Shown in pieces: positions 5,527 to 5,652 of a stretch of 5,652 bases of DNA. The notes below the pieces were generated by a model. It made no database searches and was not told the DNA's origin. It worked only from the letters and a program-made list of their open reading frames with translations. Location: contig JAHECH010000325.1 in assembly GCA_024641835.1 (NCBI GenBank), positions 1-5,652 of the forward strand, written 5' to 3'. How positions within the stretch are numbered: the first letter of the stretch is position 1; every line of letters begins with the position of its first letter. The position numbers and the translations under genes were made by a program. The DNA comes from Deltaproteobacteria bacterium (GTDB lineage: Bacteria; Desulfobacterota; DSM-4660; Desulfatiglandales; HGW-15).

Positions 5527-5652
5527 GTGGCACATCATGGTAATGTGAGGTTATATAGGGAGACCCAGGCAACTCAGAAAGGGTACACGCTCCTTGAGCT
5601 CCTCGTTGTTGTGGGAATCATCCTGGTGCTCGCAACCTTCGGCGTCTTTTTA
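5527..5652 (+). CDS. Type IV prepilin / pseudopilin-like protein (3'-partial)
   Basis: Only the first 42 codons are in the window. A 19-residue leader, hydrophilic with several basic residues and ending QKG, is followed by YTLLELLVVVGIILVLATFG. This is the class III signal read by prepilin peptidase (PilD), which would cut after Gly19 and N-methylate the new N-terminus. Glu at mature position 5, needed for pilin assembly, is present; mature residue 1 is Tyr rather than the usual Phe. The hydrophobic helix that anchors the subunit and forms the filament core continues to the edge. From this part alone one cannot tell a major pilin, a minor pilin (FimT/GspH type) or a type II secretion pseudopilin (GspG type). 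The start is a GTG with a strong ribosome site. It probably shares a transcript with the HAMP-like gene. Confidence 0.88.
   Translation, partial: MAHHGNVRLYRETQATQKGYTLLELLVVVGIILVLATFGVFL

Noticed and set aside
5528..5545. Second sigma-54 site at TGGCAC before the prepilin body
   Set aside because: The -24 element is perfect but no TTGC lies at the required spacing, and the string overlaps the prepilin start codon.

Overview
This window is a bacterial chromosome segment that most resembles Desulfobacterota (former Deltaproteobacteria, sulfate reducer or syntroph type). That is an inference from the combination of a CobA-HemD fusion beside hemC, an MEP-pathway ispD, a near-consensus sigma-54 promoter, a short HAMP membrane protein next to a type IV pilin-like gene, and a fragment resembling oxalate/formate-type (OFA) transporters. 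No rRNA or other phylogenetic marker is present to confirm it.

Left part (1-4209), housekeeping, all on the + strand: ispD (isoprenoid precursor synthesis; its first codons lie outside the window), hemC (hydroxymethylbilane synthase), a bifunctional cobA-hemD gene (uroporphyrinogen III synthase plus its C-methyltransferase), and murI (glutamate racemase, 7 bases after cobA-hemD). HemC and CobA-HemD together take porphobilinogen to precorrin-2, the entry to siroheme, cobalamin and, in many anaerobes, siroheme-derived heme. The ispD-hemC gap (79 bases) and the hemC-cobA-hemD gap (146 bases) each hold a weak hairpin. The second gap also has a short repeat of GGATTTC units.

Middle part (4210-4863): about 650 bases without an intact gene. 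It starts with a small hairpin after murI. It then holds a decayed fragment of an OFA/MFS-like transporter (4296 to about 4486), a palindrome-rich AT stretch, and a very good sigma-54 promoter (4598-4613). A leader of about 240 nt with several hairpins follows.

Right part (4864-5652): a 210-residue inner-membrane protein with two transmembrane segments, a HAMP-like region and a coiled-coil tail, but no chemotaxis or kinase output domain. Thirty bases later comes the start of a type IV prepilin/pseudopilin gene with a GTG start, cut off by the window end. The sigma-54 promoter, leader, HAMP protein and prepilin look like the head of a regulated surface-appendage or secretion operon, quite separate from the housekeeping genes to the left. 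This is the least ordinary part of the window.
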